From Globodera rostochiensis (Eukaryota > Nematoda > Chromadorea > Rhabditida > Heteroderidae), in NCBI GenBank assembly GCA_018350325.1, contig JAEVLN010000019.1:930001-994000 (forward strand): a stretch of 64,000 bases of DNA, given 5' to 3'. Under the pieces are notes generated by a model. The model searched no databases. It was not told the origin of the DNA and saw nothing but the letters and a program-made list of their open reading frames with translations. This document shows, piece after piece, positions 12,180 to 26,177 of the stretch (its first letter is position 1; each line of letters opens with the position of its first letter). A program made the translations under genes and the position numbers.

Positions 12180-12666
12180 CAATGCAACGACAAAAGCAAG
12201 CAGTACATTCACTGGCAATGATCCCGAAAATGAAAGGGAATCGGCGAGTTGTAAATATTTCCTCCCGGTTGGTTCCGTTCGTTTGAATTGTTTCCCCCCC
12301 CCCCCACATTTTCTGTCGTTGAATAAAAATGTTTGATTTGGCCAAAGAATGCTTTTCATCTTTGCCCCTCATTTCCCGCTTTCGGGCCCTAATTTTCTTT
12401 TTCCCCCACTTCCATCTTCGTTCATTCGTTCTCCAAATAAATACGTATAATTCCTCCGTTTTCCCCATTTTTTTCTTCGTTCTCCCCCCCCCCCCTCCCC
12501 TTTTCCGCAATCCGTTGCTATCACCTCCCCCCTCCCCCCCCCCCAAGCCGAGTGACTTTTCCCATTTTCACCACCAAAACCATACAAACAAGCCATTTTA
12601 TTTTTCTTCTGTTACGAAATTTCCCATTGCTTAACACACAAAAAGTGTGTCCTTTTTCCATTCAAA
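12180..12666. other. intergenic with C-runs
   Basis: No gene supported. There are three poly-C tracts (near 12295, 12486 and 12534). It is the short gap between the receptor and the LAPTM-like gene on the same strand. Confidence 0.6.
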
Positions 12667-14017
12667 ATGAACCAATTTGGCTCGGAAACTAATGCCAATG
12701 CCAATGCCAACAATCCGTATGCGCAGTTCCGATGCTTTTGTACGACACTCAATACCAAAGTAAAAGCGTTAATAAAACTTGGATTTTTCATTGGACAATG
12801 CCTTTCTTTATTCAAAATTCTAAACAATCACACAAATAATGTTCAGGACCATGCCCAACTTTGTGGAGTGCTCAGCTTCACGTTGTTCCTCTGCCTCGTG
12901 GTCATCTCCATGGTCGTGTTCGGATCATTGTCCATGTTCTACATCGTTGTCGGCGTTGTCGTCTACAGTCTTTTGATGAAGAGTCTCTTTGGCGTAGTCA
13001 ACAAATTGTCCATTCTCTTCTACCTCCTTTTTGAGGTCCAGTTACCATTAGAGTTTGTTTAGTATTAATTAAATTAGGCTTAATTAGTAATTAATTGTAT
13101 TAGTTAAATTAGGCATAATTAAAGGATTAAAATAGGCCATTCAAATCGGCTTTTACTTGGCCCTGCTGCTCTACATCGTTTTTCCGCTGCTTTTCCTTCA
13201 AATTCCACGCCGGAAGTGTTACTCCGCTGCCGACATCAATAACGGAACATTGCGTTTCAGTGAAATTTGTGACGAGCCCCAAAATCACTTTGAAGGTACG
13301 GTCAGCCAGCAGCATACGGTACTTTTGAGTACGGTAAAAGTCTCGCAATAAGCACAGATTATGTCGAACTCCTTTTGTTCGTCACACTTATCGCCTCGAT
13401 CAAACTGCATTTTGCCCGAGTGTTTGCCCATTTCTTCAAATATTTGACTTGGAATGAGCAATCTTTGCTGCATCGGGCTCAATACATCAACGGACGGTGC
13501 AAAAATTACGCCTTTTTGAGGGGGGAGGGGGGGGGGGGGGTAGTGAATTCGTTTTTTTGAGGGGGGAGGGGGGGGGGGGGGGGTAGTGAATTCGTTTTTT
13601 TGAGGGGGGGGGGATGGTTAGTGAATGAATTCGTTTTGATACAAAAATATGAACACATTCAGAGGCATTCATATTACCATGGAGCGTCAATTTCCTTCGC
13701 TTCCCCCCAACTTCTGCTGGGATACTCACACCGTTAAGGACGATGCTTTTGGTCGCAACACAAACACACGTAAAATAACACTTAATCGAAGTTAAAACAT
13801 TTATTTATTTATTTATTTTTGTCAAATTGAAAAAAGAGAGGACCAAACAATTCTGCAATTTTTAAGCATATTATTATCCAAATTCGTGAAGTAATTTTCT
13901 GCCCTTTTCACAGTTGCCCAATTGCACCCAATGGAACTGCCCCCGACATATGCCCAAGTGATCGGCGCCAGCAGAAAAAAAGGCGAAGGACGGGGAGGAC
14001 ACATTGAATTGAGCTGA
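12667..14017 (+). CDS. LAPTM-like four-TM protein with PPxY tail
   Basis: Six exons: 12667-12759, 12847-13035, 13136-13295, 13358-13496, 13663-13769, 13914-14017; about 263 residues, phases consistent. Four hydrophobic segments are seen: three close together (from about residue 40 to 130), a short luminal loop with Cys residues (RRKCYSAAD, SEICDEP), then a fourth (VELLLFVTLIASIKL). The cytosolic tail ends with MELPPTYAQVI. PPTY is a PPxY motif, which binds WW-domain (Nedd4-type) ubiquitin ligases. Four TM segments plus a C-terminal PPxY match the lysosomal LAPTM4/5 group, so an endolysosomal role is likely (inference). Intron 4 (13497-13662) contains three G-rich tandem units. Confidence 0.65.
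13515..13632 (+). repeat. G-rich tandem repeat in LAPTM-like intron
   Basis: Three tandem copies of a unit of about 55 bp: TAGTGAATTCGTTTTTTTGAGG followed by a run of G. The array lies wholly inside intron 4. Confidence 0.85.
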
Positions 14018-17000
14018 TCAATGAAATGATAACGGCGAATGATAACAAAAAAGAAGAAGAGAAAGCGCCGCGGGGGGGGGGGGGGGACGCCGACGGCACG
14101 GACACAATTTAGCTTAATGTTTTGTATATTTCAATTTCAATTTAAACAATCCATCAATTTCAAAGTGTATTTTGTAAAAAAAAGTAAAATAATTCAATTT
14201 ATATTCTTTCTCATGGACAAAGACAAATTTCGGTCAATAAATTTATACGGAACAAACTTAATCCAAATAATGACCCCCCCCCCCCATTTTTCTGCAAAAT
14301 CCCAGAATTATGAGTAATCAATCATTAATTACTCCAATATCCCTAATAAGAAAGTATGTTCAGAGTTGATAATATTTGAAAATTTCAATATCGGAAACGT
14401 CGTCCTAAATTAACTCTGAAAATGATCGAATTATCAAAAATTATTAAAATATTTAATGAATTGATTGGTGAGTTGCTAAACGTTTACATATTTTGCTATT
14501 TAGAGCATATAATTGCAAATTAAGCGGTCAATTTGTTCTCACTTCGCTGATCACTAATTATTTGGTCGCAAACCGCCGTCATGATATCATAATTATCATA
14601 TAAATAAATAGCCCCGGACGATCGAGATTCTCGTCGAGATTTCATTTTGATCAAAAAAGTACCTAAATTCGCGTTTTTGAAAATAGGCGCCGCCGCATTT
14701 ATAGTTCAACAATGGCAAATTATCAACTTTTAACTGATCAAATCCCAAATTTACATCTTTTAATTACTTTCCGTTAATTGGGACACTTTTCCAAAGAACT
14801 TTTTGGCCGCCTTGCCTCGACATTCACCTCCCAACTCGGGGGACGAATCGACCAACTCAAAAATCATTAATCACCGGACGGACATTCGACCGATCACTTT
14901 TAATTGCCTTTCAGCTGTTTTTCTTATGGCGATTTGTCCCAGTTTCTCCATCTTCAGCTGTCAATAAGGAAATTTATTAGCGACTGCGGCAAATTTTGGG
15001 TCAAAAATATTTTTCATTCAATGGACGCACTCAAATAAATTAAATGCCAGCAAAAAATGGACAGATTAAAAGCGAATAAAACTTAATCTTTAATGAAATC
15101 AAAAATTATTTAATGTAAAATTAAAATAAACAATTTAAATTAGCCAAATCTTTAATGAATTAAAACTTATTTAATGTAAAATTCAAATAAACAACTTAAT
15201 GAACCCAATCAAATCCCTTAAAACGGAAATTGAAATTCGCTTAATCTGTCATTTGTTTCAAAACGAATATTTCCGCGACCGCTTTTTGCGCAATTTGGTC
15301 AAAATTGGGTTTCACTCCCTCCCCCCCCCCCCTTATCAAATGAAACGATCTTTCCGCAATGATTTTGCGGGGGGTGACCTCCTTTTTTGGTGCCAACCCC
15401 CCCCCCCCCCTCCTTCCCCACTTTTTGCGCGTATTTCAATCATTTCGCCGCCATCGATGGTCAGTCAATGCGAGGGATGGACGAAGGTGATGATGCTAAT
15501 TGATTGCTAATTGATCAATCGCAAAATGGTGGCTTTTTGCTTCAATTAATAAGTTATTTGCGCAATATATTGAAGACAACTCGATTTGATGGACTGCCGA
15601 CGACGAATTTGGCGGGAAGGCGGGAAGATTGGGTGGCGGGGCTTGGTCATGAGACGACGGCGGGCGTTCGATGCCGGGAGGTGCCAGCCGTGGCGTGGCG
15701 AAATGACTTAAATAAATTAAAAATTGAAATATTTTGGAGCTTAACATTTAACAGTTTGGTATTTGCGCCTTAAGCATTTTTCATTTTGCTCGAAATTTAA
15801 ATTTTTGTTTACTATTTATTACACAATAATGAACTAATTAATGTCACAAAATGCGACAAATTTGCCACTTTCTCAGGGAATGAATGGCCCGGCCGGCCCG
15901 TCCTTCGAAATGATAAAATTCTTTCCCTGCAGTCAGTCGGCGGCGGCTTTTGCTGATGGGAATTTGTGGAAGCCAATTTGGCGGAAAAAGTGATAAAACA
16001 GACGGAGATTAATTAATTAATTAATTATCATTAAATTATTCGATCGATTGCTTATTAATTTGACGCAAAAAAGAACAGCTTAAATTAATTGGCTCTAATC
16101 AGCTGCAGAGATAACGCTTCCGCTCACTTTTTAAGCAAAAGTGCAGCCATCCCCAATAAAATATGGCCACGTGAACACCCCTCGGGAAGGAATTGACCAA
16201 ACCCCGCGACTCGAAGACCAAATTCCCCCCCCCCCACTAATTTACTCTCTCACACCGACCATCGGCGGCTGACACTGTCATCAGTCCCCTCGGGGGATGA
16301 GTAATTGGGCATAAGTGACAGCCGATATTCTCTCTATTTCCATTTTCAGGTGAAAAGAGTGTGGGGATGCCAGAGAATGAGTTTCTGTCCGGTCGAGATC
16401 ATCCATCCCTCGAGGGGAAAGGCCATCCATCCCCTGCCCCGAATCTCGCGCAATTCCCCCCCCCCCCCCCAATAATATCCGTACATTCATTCATTTGTAG
16501 GGGCGGCGGATCATCTCACCTCCCCCCCCCACCAAATTTATTCATTAACAATCGTTTTACCCCTCCCATTGACTCCATCAATTGTTCTTCCCCCCCCCCT
16601 TCCGCCTAAAGCAATTTCCAATTCCCTCTGATCACTTTTGATCAAATAATTTCATTCATAATCGAAGCCCTCAAGCACCGAAAGCCTATTTATTCACTAA
16701 TGCTTCGACTTGGAGTAAGTCGTCCGTCCGTCTCCAAACTTTTGATTGGTCTCTCAATTCATTCAATTCATTTCCCTAAACCACTTAACCCATAAATCCC
16801 CTCCCCCCCCCCCCCAACTTTGTTTCGTTACGCGTCGCTCATTTTGCGTGTTGTCCCCAAAAATGGACAAATAAAGTGACCGAATGAATTGTAAATGCGA
16901 AAGTGCATCGTCGCGCCAACTCCAACAATATCCGTCCGCAATTCTGCCGACAAAAGTTGTGTTTGCGTAACCTTTTGAATTACCTACACAATTCATTAAA

Positions 17001-19508
17001 ATTTAAATAACAAACAATTCCATAAACGTACCTCCACCCCCCACACAATCTCTCAATGTTTAAGTCAAAAAGCAATTCCATTTTTCTGAAATATTTGGAA
17101 GAAAGCCCTTCAGGGAAAGAGTGTCAGTTACGCGTCGCCTCGGGGGTTTGATGCGTGATGTGAAACCGCCGTCGCGACATTGCACAATTTGTCTGTTTAT
17201 CACTGACATGACACCAAAATGAACGCATCTTTCGCCTCTCCTCCGATCAGACGGACCGATCCGATCCGTCCTCTGATCTCTTCTCTATCTTCACTCATCA
17301 ATTTCGTTATTACGCCATTTTCACGCAAATAATTTAAAGGATCCGGAAAGGGAATGAATGAATAAATTGATAAATTGAGTTCCCTCGGAATGATTAATGA
17401 AGAATAAATGAATGAATGATTTGAATGTTTGCAACAAATTTGGGTCGAGCACATTCCGGTGACGTGAAATTGACCCCAACAATTTTAAATTTCCTTTCAG
17501 CCATCCGATCGTTTTCGGGGGAAGTTGATTGACTAATGGCAACGATCTTCTTTCTCAACAATTCGTTTTCTTCAATTTTGACTACCCAAATGACTGACTA
17601 ATCATTTCCGGTCGGAGTTATCAGCAGCCGGTCAATCAATTACTTTTTTGGTTTAAATATCTGAAAATAATATGAATTCAAATTGACATGATCAATTAAT
17701 CAATCAATCTTTTTTATAACTTCTTCCGTGCCTAAATCAAACCCTCTGGAATCTTCCAGTGACTATTTGCGGTTGTAAAGTGCGCGAATGCCAGTGAAAG
17801 TGCCGCCCGTGGCGGTCATTCCCCGAGGCTACCGTAATGTTCCGTTTGTTTGGCTAATTCGCTGTGACATTTGACGAGGATTAGCCTTCGGCGGCCTTTT
17901 GAAAAAAGTGAAACCCAACGAAAGTGTCCGCCGCCCGTCGTCCGATGACCTTACAAAATATTTTCCGTCTAACCCAAAATTAATCCAATTAATCCAATTA
18001 GTCGGATTAGCAATTCCCTTTCTTTTGTACTTTCTTCCTCATTTTCTCTGTGCCGCAATTTTCCTTGGGGATAAATAAGAAAGTGAAACTTGTCCATAAG
18101 ACATCGCCCGGGGGGCAATTGAGGTGAATCGGACAATTAATTGAAAGGTGCCCGTCCCCCCCCCCCCCACTTTCCGTTCCATCGTAACAAATTGTTTGTT
18201 TAGAGGGCGAAGAAGAAGAACAATCGGAGGGGAAAGTACGTATAATGGAATGATTATAAATACATAATTGGATAGGGCGATAAGCGGGGGGGGGGGGCGC
18301 CGGAGGGGGGGGGGGGGGGGGGGGTGGGGGGAGGTGTTCAAAGGCGAAGAAAGGAGCTGCTTGATGTGATTGATATGTATGTTGTTATGTTCAGAATGGT
18401 GAGTGGGACGACATGCCGATCAAATTGCGATTATCCGTCCGTCAAATGTTTTTCATTTTGTGCCCTCCCCCCCCCCCCGCCCACTCACCCCCAACGAGTG
18501 GTCCCCCAATTAAACGTAAAAAGGGGGGGGGAGGGGTTCAGTGAAGGGGAATAATAAGTGGGAGCGGTGTCCCTTCCGGACCAATGAAAAAGCGCAATAA
18601 GGGACAGTTACACTCAAAGCAATTGCCAAAACGGAAAATTCCGTCAGAAAGGGGGGAGGGGGAATTGGGACGATCATTCCAATCGGACGCTTTTGCTGAA
18701 CCGTTTGATCACCAGCCAGAGGAAGAGGGCTTTCTTTGACTGTACATTGTCCAAATTTAGATTCCAATTCAACAATTGGCTTCGAGAGAGAGTCCCTCCC
18801 CCAATTTCGAAAGGCAATTGGCATGTCCACGATTGAAGATCACTCCCCGCTTAATCAAACCCCCGCCCCCCTCCCCCCCCCCCCGCCTCCCTCCGCCCAC
18901 ATTCATTCATTCGTTCGTTCATCGCTCATCTTTTGCACTTTTTTGCGCAAATGCCCAGCAACGAACGCCCTCTGTGGAAGAAGAGAATGAATGCCCTAAT
19001 TTTGTTTTGCATAAATTAATTAATTAATTCACTCCCCCGCCCCCCCCCCACTCGACCGAGTTCATTTTGCAAAACTTTTTTATGCCAAAGTGTCCTCCGT
19101 TCCGCTGACCCTTTCTGATAAAATCTCTCCTCTTAACCTGATTTTCGAAATTCCTCATTGAGCTTAATAAGAAAGCCGTTTCAATTTTATTTCGTTTTAA
19201 AAAAAATTTTCAACAGTCAGTTAAAAAGGTTTAAGTAGGTAATTTTATGAAATTTTTAAACCGAAATTAGCCCAAAATATGAATTGCCCTTCATTCATCA
19301 AACCCTACGAGGGTTCAGCGCATCTCCCCCCCCCTCCCCTTCCCTCCCCTCCGGGGATGGTGTCCATTGATCACAATCTCCGTTTGTTCGTTCGGATGTG
19401 ATTCTTTCACTCTTCCACAAACTCTTCTTTCAAATGGCCTTTTTTTAAAAAACGCTCGTTTTGGGTGGTCACCCAACTCTTTTTAATTCCAAATATATTT
19501 TAGTTCAG
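14018..19508. other. 5.5-kb gene-poor region
   Basis: I find no coding exons with family support. The region holds many homopolymer C or G runs of 10 or more (for example near 15326, 15399, 16458, 18154 and 18306) and AT-rich stretches with TTAATTAA repeats (about 16010-16030). A less repetitive block at about 17740-17960 is closer to coding-like composition and could be regulatory for the fusogen gene downstream, but nothing definite can be read. Confidence 0.5.
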
Positions 19509-22500
19509 ATGGGTTCAGCCGACGAATGCCGCCGTTCTTCCGCCCTTTTCTTCCTCTGCTTTTTCCTTTCCCTCTTTTTCCCGGCTCCTTCAAATTCGGC
19601 ACCAATTAATCGCGGCATTCATTTACCATTTGCCGTACAACCTTTGCCACCGTTTGGACAACGAATAAAAACATTTTCTTCTCCCCCCGGGGGAGAGGCC
19701 ATCCATCCGCCGCACTGTTCCAAGGCCATTGTAACAGTGGCACAAAGTTCAAGATGTAAATTATTTGAAATTTAAAATGACAAAATACCAAACAAAACTT
19801 CAGTGACCAAAAGAGGGGCCGCCTCCCCGCCGTCCCACCCGAATTCTTCGCAGAACGGCGCTTCTCGTGCCGCTCAACTTTCAATGAACATTGGAGTAGG
19901 CCAAAGTGTTTGCTTTAAAATGCAAAATGACGAATCGGAAGGGTCCCCCGAAAAAGTTTGTTGTTTTTAAATTGTAAAATGATTAAATTCCGCCGATCTT
20001 TTAAGAGTCAATCCGATGAAAATAGCGGCGAAGGAAAGGAAATGTTCACTGAGTCATCGTTTATCGTTGCTTTGACCGGCAGAAAAACAGAAAAAGAAAA
20101 AGCACAAAATAAACGGAAATTCCAACGGAATGAAACGCCGGAGGGGAGCAAAGTTTTGCATTCAATTACCGTAGTCGACTTGGAACAATACCACGCGATC
20201 ACCGAAAGGTCAGCCAGCGGTGATTATTAAATGGGAAGAATAATTAAATTATAATTGCCTTTTTTGTTGACAGATATCGTTTTTCCATTCCCGAATTGGA
20301 GACGCGGTGCATTTGCGAGTGCGAATCGAGCAGTGCGAATTGTGCGGCAGACCGATACAAATATGGACGTTGTGAAAACTCCGAGGACGACGAATTGGAG
20401 GTGGACGGCTCTTCTACAGAGGAAAAGCACGGCGGAGGAGGAGGCGGAGGAAGAGGCGGACGCTCATTTTATGACCCGGTTAGCATTTTAAAAATGGCCT
20501 GGCCGTTCTCGACACGTACTGAAACAATTCCATTCAGTTGCAACGTAACTCTGTTCGACGACCGTATTCTCCGTCTACAGTGTGCCATCGAACTTTCTTT
20601 GCCAACCAACCGACCGGACGGCACTGTTCCGGCAAGGACGCCTCCGCTTCGACCGCCCGACTTTGCTGCCAACTTCGCTTCCGCCCCTTCCAAAGTCGGC
20701 ACTTCACCGCCTTGCGATTAGAAAGTGCGGTTACTTCGGCATTGGTACAATATTCCCAATGGACGTGGAGAGACAATGGACAAACGGAAGAGAATCGGAC
20801 GGAAAATGGACGGCAGAATTGGATGGAGTTGGAGAGGCGAAAGGTTCGCATTCAGCTCGACGGCACAATGCACAGCACGGTTGGCACTTTTGGCTTTTCC
20901 TTTTTCTTATGGCCCCTCTTTAGGTACTTGACGAAGAGTCGGGACTGAAGTTGTCCATGCTGGGACTGAGTAGTGCAAATTCGGTCGGAGCTCAGCTTGA
21001 GCCGGGAGTTTATTTTGTGGAGAATCATTCGGACGGATCGTTGGGAGAAATTGTCGGGCAAATTGCCGTCAACAGAATCACTGAACACGAGTGAATTGAA
21101 TTGGGGAATTTTGTAGAAAATTTCAAATTTGTTCGTTTTTCAGCTTCCACAAATTGGGATGGTTCCGCTTGGATGAACGGGAGCAGCCGTTTGTGCAGTC
21201 TGGCGAAGTGTTCCTGGACAAAATCCACCACGCTCGGGTGGACGACTGTGCCGAACAGCGATTTCGATCGGTTTTGGACGCCAGTTATTACGTCAACGGC
21301 GACAACAATGTGACTTTTTTGGTTGTAGCAGTGATCAAATCGGTTGCTTTAAACTCTTTAGGCCAAGCCGACGAACTTTTGCCAAATCCAATAAATGTTT
21401 TCAATTTAAAATTAATAACAATTTTGCAGGAGACGAGCCAATTTCGGTTGCCAGATCCGTTGAGCTCAGTGCACAAATGGATCCGATCAGCTCGAGTGTT
21501 GGACGTTTACCAGCGAATTGCGTTGGTTCGAGCGCGTGAAGGCGTTTCGTTGGAAGTGACATTGGCCACAAAGCCTGGAGGCGACGATAACGACGGACAT
21601 CCCCCGAGGCAAAATGCCATTGCCTTTGTGCACAATTCCTCGCGATTGGACGATTTTGTCGCTATTATGGTCAGTTGGCGGCCCAAAATAAACAATTAAA
21701 ATGCATTTGTTATTCCCTTTTTAGTTCATCGACCGCTTTTCCAACTCTCTTCTTAATATTACTGTAAAATTGCGTTAAATATTTATTGGAAAAGCTCCAA
21801 TTTTAGTTATTTAATGCCAGCGGTGTGCTGAATGGTTTTGTTCGTCGGCTGTCGGATCCGGAAGAGTCGGAAATCGATGGGTTTAGCATAAATGTGCCAG
21901 CCGATGGAGACAATTCTTCTGATCAGCCCAAGAACATTTTGATCAGGATAAAACCGTATCCCCTGGGAAGCATTCACATTGTCTGTTTAAGGTGACAAAA
22001 GTTGCAACATTTTTTATTGAACTTCGAATTCTCTCATTTTAGGCCCGACGATGCCGAAGTCTCTTTGGAGTTGTGCCGACCAGTTCAGACAGTATACCAC
22101 GAATTGGAAGTGAACACTGTGAAGAACGAATGGAGCGACGTGGGCAATTTATGAAAATAAATTTGAAAACATTTCCAATTCTTTAGGCAATTGGAAACTG
22201 TCCAAAGTGCAATCAAATTAGTGCCGAAGGGTTTGCCAAATATTTGAACCCCGCCAATTGGGTGAGGGGCATCAATTCCGTCAGTGACGCGCTGATGCTC
22301 GCCTCGGACATTTTCGGTTATTTTGTCGCTCTTTTGGTAAGCATAATTAAATCATTCTAAAATTGGGCTTTACCTTAAAGACCTTAAGCCTTCAATCATT
22401 GACTATATAATTAATATTGCCAGGTGCTCTATTTTGTGGTCGTCAAAATTGGCATTCCGCTGCTCGCCTGCTGCTGTATGAGTTCGCCCTGTCGCTTCGG

Positions 22501-22543
22501 CTGTCCTTCAGTGCCCTCTCTCGGCAAAGATCAAAAGAAATGA
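19509..22543 (+). CDS. EFF-1/AFF-1 (FF family) cell-cell fusogen
   Basis: Thirteen exons: 19509-19755, 19804-19955, 20006-20208, 20274-20478, 20538-20879, 20924-21090, 21144-21321, 21430-21669, 21725-21763, 21807-21991, 22043-22139, 22187-22336, 22424-22543; 774 residues. The N-terminus has a hydrophobic signal segment after a short charged stretch. FF landmarks in order are TRCICECESS, the double Cys RLCCQLRF, KLGWFRL, VDDCAEQRFRSVLDASYYV, GNCPKC, and LNPANWVRGINSVSDA just before a TM helix, followed by a Cys-rich cytosolic tail (ACCCMSSPC). FF proteins are cellular fusogens that merge epidermal and other cells and are structurally related to class II fusion proteins. It is longer than C. 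elegans EFF-1, with extra N-terminal sequence and a Gly-rich insert near residue 260. EFF-1 versus AFF-1 cannot be decided. Confidence 0.85.
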
Positions 22544-22940
22544 TGCTTTTCGTAATATATTTGCTCAGAGAGTGCCATGGCCAATGGCCAATCAAATCAC
22601 CGATCTTCGCGGGTTATTGTCCCTTAAACACTTTCCACCCCACCCCAGTTAAGGGCATAAAACTAAAAGTCAATAAGATGCTTAAATAATGTTCATTTGG
22701 TAACACCCAATAACAAATTGTTTTAATTGCCCCCTAAATGCCAAAATGTGATTTACGACCACTTTCTGTTTTCCTGTATTGTGTTCCAAAATTTACTTGC
22801 CTTCCCAAATCATTGTGAATGAATCCAATCGATCTCAAAAATGTCGCCCATTTGTCACTTATCCGTTTTATTTAAATGTAAAATAAAAAATGCTTAACAC
22901 AAAAGTGATCGAACGAAAGCTTCAATTTGTGCTTCTCATC

Positions 22941-24703
<1,763 letters not shown>

Positions 24704-25268
24704 TTTAAAACAATAAAATAAATTCAAAAAGTTATAAGATTTAAAAATGTTAATATATTGGTTATGTATTTATGGCATGAGATTAATATTTGCAAAAAAT
24801 ATTCTAAACTCAATTAGTCGTCAATGGACAATAAAATCAATTTGCGATTTTGTTTATTCGGCGCGGGGGGGGGGGGGGGGGGAATAAACAAATCTTCGAC
24901 ACTAACACAAATAAAATAGGAAGTAAAATGCTATAGGTCCGTCCGTTCCAATGTTATTATGCCTTGGAAAATGAAATAAATGAATAATGAATGAATGATT
25001 CTCAAAAAATTACAAATTTTTATGTTGCATTTGCAACAATTCCAAAACGATAACATTTCCCATACAAATTAATGTCGCAACAGAAACACTTTTCTCGTGA
25101 TTGTTTTTTTAAAAAAAGACTGTTCATTAATAAAGTCGTACGATTCGACGTAGTAATGATAATCAGCAGTTTTTTACGAAAAAAAGATAATTTACAAAAT
25201 AATTTGTTTCAGTCAGTGGCTTTTGCCTGCAGGTAATTGACAGCAATTAATTATTTTTAAAGTGAATT
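24704..25268. other. intergenic, AT-rich with an 18-G run
   Basis: No gene seen. A G-run lies at about 24864-24882. The region is the 5' flank of the dioxygenase on the minus strand. Confidence 0.5.
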
Positions 25269-25493
25269 ATGATTAAAGTTTTGCGAGCTGTTGTTGCCTC
25301 TGGATTGGCGGGTTCCTTTGCTTTCTTTCCTTCACTAAACCGGAATGCTTCTCGAGGCTTGCCGCTCTCCCGCGACCGCTCCGTTTCCGCTTCTCCTCAG
25401 CCCGCCACCGCCCCCACTCGCGCCGGTGAAAGAATTCAACACAATGGTTTGCGCACCTCTGAATATGAATTTGTTGTAATCGATGCTAATTAA
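25269..25493 (+). CDS. doubtful small ORF, 74 residues
   Basis: An open frame with an ATG and a hydrophobic N-terminus (VLRAVVASGLAGSFAFFPSL) followed by Ser/Arg/Pro-rich sequence. An AATAAA lies 6 nt after the stop. It could encode a small secreted or mitochondrial peptide, but nothing in it matches a family I know. Its 3' end lies inside a tandem duplication, so it may be fortuitous. Confidence 0.25.
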   Translation: MIKVLRAVVASGLAGSFAFFPSLNRNASRGLPLSRDRSVSASPQPATAPTRAGERIQHNGLRTSEYEFVVIDAN

Positions 25494-25727
25494 ATTCGAA
25501 TAAAAGTGTCGAGACTCGTTAAGGAGAAGCCCCCCCCCCAGGGAATGCTTTTTGATTTGATTTGCACCTGTACTGGTTGTGATCGCCCTCCTGATGATTA
25601 TGTTGTAATCTATGCTAATTAAATTCGAATAAAAGAGTCGAGACCCGTTAAGGAGAAGCCCCCGCCCACCAGGGAATGCTTTTTGATTTGATTTATTTGG
25701 ACCTGTACTGGTTGTGCTCGCCCTCCT
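25468..25727. repeat. two tandem copies of ~128 bp
   Basis: 25468-25594 and 25595-25727 are near-identical. Each contains GCTAATTAAATTCGAATAAAAG, CGTTAAGGAGAAGCCC and GGGAATGCTTTTTGATTTGATTT. The right copy includes the stop and last codons of the minus-strand membrane protein; the left copy carries decayed equivalents. Confidence 0.85.
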
Positions 25728-25962
25728 GCGACTCTCCACAGTCGGCACCGCCCGACTCTCTGAGCGCCCTCCGTTTCCGTCTTTTTGCCGCCCTCAGCTC
25801 AATTTGGCGTTTTGTTCGTGGAATTCGAATTCGCACGAAACAGCAGACAATGACGACCATCACCAGAAGAACGGACGAGACCAGCCCGATTAGCATCCAC
25901 AGGCGAAGGCCGGGCGCGACGTATTGGTCCAACGGATGGAACTGTTGTTGTTGCTCAATCAT
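25693..25962 (-). CDS. small single-pass membrane protein, 89 residues
   Basis: One exon as far as seen. A short Gln-rich N-terminus (MIEQQQQFHPLDQY) precedes one strong TM helix (about residues 22-43, LWMLIGLVSSVLLVMVVIVCC). A highly basic juxtamembrane stretch follows (RIRIPRTKRQIELRAAKRRKRR), then an acidic and polar tail. The positive-inside rule puts the C-terminus in the cytosol, with no cleaved signal peptide. I do not recognise the family. The last codons and the 3' flank are duplicated downstream (25468-25594). Confidence 0.5.
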   Translation of the reverse strand: MIEQQQQFHPLDQYVAPGLRLWMLIGLVSSVLLVMVVIVCCFVRIRIPRTKRQIELRAAKRRKRRALRESGGADCGESQEGEHNQYRSK

Positions 25963-26177
25963 CGCTCAAATGGAGCATTCACATTATGTGTTTACATTAT
26001 ATTATCTTGTTTTGGGGGATACAAAAGAAGCCCATCTTTAGAGAGGTTTTTATCCATAGTAAACAAAGCCCAAATAAACGAAAAGAATTTGAATTTAATC
26101 GTTGGATTCTGCGATTATTAACGGCCGAAAATCGCTTTTGTTTGACCTCGACTCTTTCATTTGCCGGCCCTCCATAA

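Noticed and set aside
8284..14017. Operon of three + strand genes (NHA, receptor, LAPTM-like)
   Set aside because: Gaps of 250-490 nt and own poly(A) signals are compatible with separate genes; I see no trans-splicing evidence in the sequence.
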